The notes under the pieces: model-generated
The model's database searches: none
Told to the model about the DNA's origin: nothing
The model's input: only the letters and a program-made list of their open reading frames with translations
Origin: Streptomyces sp. NRRL WC-3605
GTDB lineage: Bacteria > Actinomycetota > Actinomycetes > Streptomycetales > Streptomycetaceae
Assembly: GCF_001509795.1 (NCBI RefSeq)
Contig: NZ_LLZN01000067.1
Coordinates: 62,001 to 126,000, forward strand
Direction: 5' to 3'
Length of the DNA: 64,000 bases
Position numbers and translations under genes: made by a program
Part shown: positions 62,731 through 64,000 of the stretch, piece after piece
Position numbering within the stretch: position 1 is the stretch's first letter
Layout of the letters: every line of letters starts with the position of its first letter

Positions 62731-62786
62731 GGGGTGTCTTGTCGATCGCGCCGGGAGCCCGGCCTGATCGACAAGACACCCCCTAG
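62727..62786. repeat. Full palindromic element with CTAG ends after dmdR1
   Basis: The arms 62727-62747 and 62766-62786 are exact 21-bp inverted repeats, starting and ending with CTAG, around GCGCCGGGAGCCCGGCCT. The left end supplies the dmdR1 stop codon (TAG 62728-62730). A truncated copy is at 6759-6795. Shape and dispersion suggest a MITE-like or REP-like element; as RNA it would be a strong terminator. Confidence 0.85.
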
Positions 62787-62858
62787 TGCTGTGACCGGGA
62801 AGGTTCGCCGGGAAGCTGCCGGGCGCCGCGAGCCGGTGAAGCTTTCCGGTCACAGCAC
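62786..62858. repeat. Second long inverted repeat, abutting the first
   Basis: GTGCTGTGACCGG-(G)AAGGTTCGCCGG (62786-62810) pairs with CCGGTGAAGCTTTCCGG... ending at 62858, leaving three or four mismatches over ~25 bp and a GC-rich 22-nt loop. It begins exactly where the first element ends. It is a different sequence, so two element types sit end to end after dmdR1. Confidence 0.75.
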
Positions 62859-63030
62859 CGGACGTACCCGCCGTCCGGCAAGATCCAGTGCTCCGAATCG
62901 CAGCGCGAGGCCCGCGCGCGTGCGAGGCTGTCGGCTGAGGCATCCGACCTGAGAGCTCTTGGCCGTGACCCGGCGCCGCCGTGTCCGGCCGGGGAAGGGG
63001 CGGGAGGAGATGTGCCGTCGCCGTGGAGAG

Positions 63031-63058
63031 GGCCCCGGCGCCGTGTGGCGCCGGGGCC
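63031..63058. terminator. Perfect GC hairpin in the long intergenic region
   Basis: GGCCCCGGCGCC (63031-63042), loop GTGT and GGCGCCGGGGCC (63047-63058) form an exact 12-bp stem. It lies 300 bp after dmdR1 with no obvious gene before it; it may end a small transcript. The rest of 62859-63222 holds no ORF I can support. Confidence 0.55.
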
Positions 63059-63222
63059 TGTCCTCCCCTGCTGACCCGGAGCCCCGAGCTCCCAGGGTCA
63101 TCCCCCTCGGACCGTTTTCCCCGAGCGGTCCGCCTCCCGATGAAGGTCTCCCCCCGGCGAAGGCGATCAATCACGACGAGGGGTCACCCGAAGGTGGGGT
63201 GTTGTCCGCGAGAACCGCGTTT

Positions 63223-63244
63223 TCGAATGAGGGTTCGATAGTCT
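63223..63244 (+). promoter_or_regulatory. LexA-like SOS box abutting a -10 element
   Basis: TCGAAT-GAGG-GTTCGA (63223-63238) matches the actinobacterial LexA consensus TCGAAC-N4-GTTCGA at 11 of 12 positions. TAGTCT (63239-63244) follows directly and could be the -10 of a promoter reading right. The next gene starts at 63466, giving a leader of ~215 nt. LexA control is inferred. Confidence 0.5.
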
Positions 63245-63465
63245 GCGGTGACAGGTCGGGCGGACCGTGCGCTGCAGAGGTGTGCGCATAAGATCACGTC
63301 GGACACACAGGACATGCACACCGTTCGCGAGGGGGTCGTCACCGCGGGGGACGCGGGCGGCGGCGAGGTGCGCGGACGGGTGACGGCGGATACGGCAGGC
63401 ACAGACGGAGCAGGCGGACGCGGAGCACAGGACCGCCCACGAGCGGTCCGAGTGGAGCTAGGGGG

Positions 63466-64000
63466 GTGCCAGGACCAATGGCGCGGCGCATCGACGTGAC
63501 CGGGACGGACGGCGTACGTCTCGCGGCCTGGGAGTTCGGCGACCCCCCGAAGTCCGGCCTCCATCCGGCACCCCAGGACACCCCCGGAGTGCTGTTACTG
63601 CACGGCCTGATGGGCCGCGCCTCCCACTGGGCCTCCACCGCCCGCTGGCTCTCCGAGCGGCATCGCGCGATCGCCCTCGACCAGCGGGGCCACGGCCGCA
63701 GCGACAAGCCCACCGGGGCCGCCTACACACGCGAGGCGTACGTCGACGACGCCGAGGCGGCCCTCGAACAGCTCGGCCTGAGCCGGGCCGTCCTCATCGG
63801 GCACGCCATGGGCGCCCTGACCGCCTGGCAGCTCGCCGCCCGCCGCCCCGACCTGGTGAGCGGCGTCGTCATCTGCGACATGCGGGCCTCCGCGCTCGGC
63901 GCGGCCTCGCAGCGCGTGTGGGCGGAGTGGTTCAAGGCCTGGCCGGTCCCCTTCGCCACCCTCGCCGACGTCCGCAAGTGGTTCGGCGAGGACGACCCGT
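63466..64000 (+). CDS. Alpha/beta-hydrolase-fold protein, N-terminal part; nucleophile Ser replaced by Ala
   Basis: The first ~178 residues are in the window. VLLLHGLMGRASHW (oxyanion hole HG), AIALDQRGHGRSDKP and LIGHAMGALTAWQLAARRPD lie where an alpha/beta hydrolase has its first strands and elbow. The elbow reads G-H-A-M-G; the usual G-H-S-M-G serine is Ala (codon GCC, 63802-63804 region), so a normal esterase reaction seems lost. It may be a non-catalytic or cofactor-free relative. GTG 63466 follows GGAG; ATG 63478 is the alternative. The gene continues beyond the window. Confidence 0.85.
   Translation, partial: MPGPMARRIDVTGTDGVRLAAWEFGDPPKSGLHPAPQDTPGVLLLHGLMGRASHWASTARWLSERHRAIALDQRGHGRSDKPTGAAYTREAYVDDAEAALEQLGLSRAVLIGHAMGALTAWQLAARRPDLVSGVVICDMRASALGAASQRVWAEWFKAWPVPFATLADVRKWFGEDDP

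Noticed and set aside
63248..63499. Small ORF right after the LexA-like promoter
   Set aside because: The GTG is only 4 nt after the -10, too close for a transcript start, and the peptide is low complexity.

Overview
The window looks like the core chromosome of a Streptomyces species. Base composition is very high in G+C, GTG and TTG starts are common, and genes often overlap by the four bases GTGA or ATGA. Recognisable genes (murR, cutC, an XPB-type helicase, mqnD-mqnB, serC, a cinnamate-type CoA ligase operon, citrate synthase, pdxH, a UPF0309 SIS protein, a DtxR/DmdR1 iron regulator) follow the order I remember for the S. coelicolor SCO4308 to SCO4395 interval. That synteny is from memory. 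There is no rRNA, tRNA, CRISPR array, prophage or complete insertion sequence. The mobile-like items are short palindromic intergenic elements.

Layout. 1-4.4 kb: start of a MurR/RpiR regulator with its operator, small conserved genes, two mycothiol-enzyme-like proteins and cutC behind a DasR-like site. 4.5-13.6 kb: HelR/HelD-type RNA polymerase motor, XPB-like helicase with its helicase-associated partner, a membrane protein and a HAD phosphatase. 13.6-22.2 kb: cold-shock protein, futalosine-pathway mqnB-mqnD with a lipoprotein, an MFS exporter, a DUF3027 protein and a large GHKL (sacsin-like) ATPase. 22.2-31.5 kb: tandem secreted paralogues, a CtpE-like P-type ATPase, a purine permease, a MarR-MFS pair, ThpR and a 29-residue membrane peptide. 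31.5-44.4 kb: aldo/keto reductase, Uma2, SGNH hydrolase, secreted propeller protein, secreted tripeptidyl aminopeptidase, serC, a FAD/Fe-S dehydrogenase, FemAB, EamA and a membrane protein. 44.5-54.6 kb: an eight-gene acyl-CoA operon. 54.6-64 kb: Ser/Thr kinase, citrate synthase, pdxH, a minigene, ridA, GNAT, PAS sensor, SIS protein, dmdR1 and the start of an alpha/beta hydrolase.

How genes work together. mqnB and mqnD supply two steps of menaquinone synthesis. The 44.5-54.6 kb operon encodes CoA ligase, acyl-CoA dehydrogenase, a biotin-dependent carboxylase (two subunits), enoyl-CoA hydratase, an AtuA-like protein, a TIGR03084-like protein and its own TetR regulator. That set resembles leucine/isovalerate (Liu) and acyclic-terpene (Atu) catabolism. 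An exact 14-bp palindrome before the first gene is the likely operator.

The least expected signals are: a minus-strand minigene (58.4 kb) with a consensus promoter, a near-perfect Shine-Dalgarno sequence and a 12-codon ORF; two abutting long palindromes after dmdR1, one supplying its stop codon; a LexA-like box abutting a -10 before an alpha/beta hydrolase that has Ala in place of the usual nucleophile Ser; and about eighteen genes whose -10 box ends 6-7 nt before the start codon, suggesting leaderless mRNAs.
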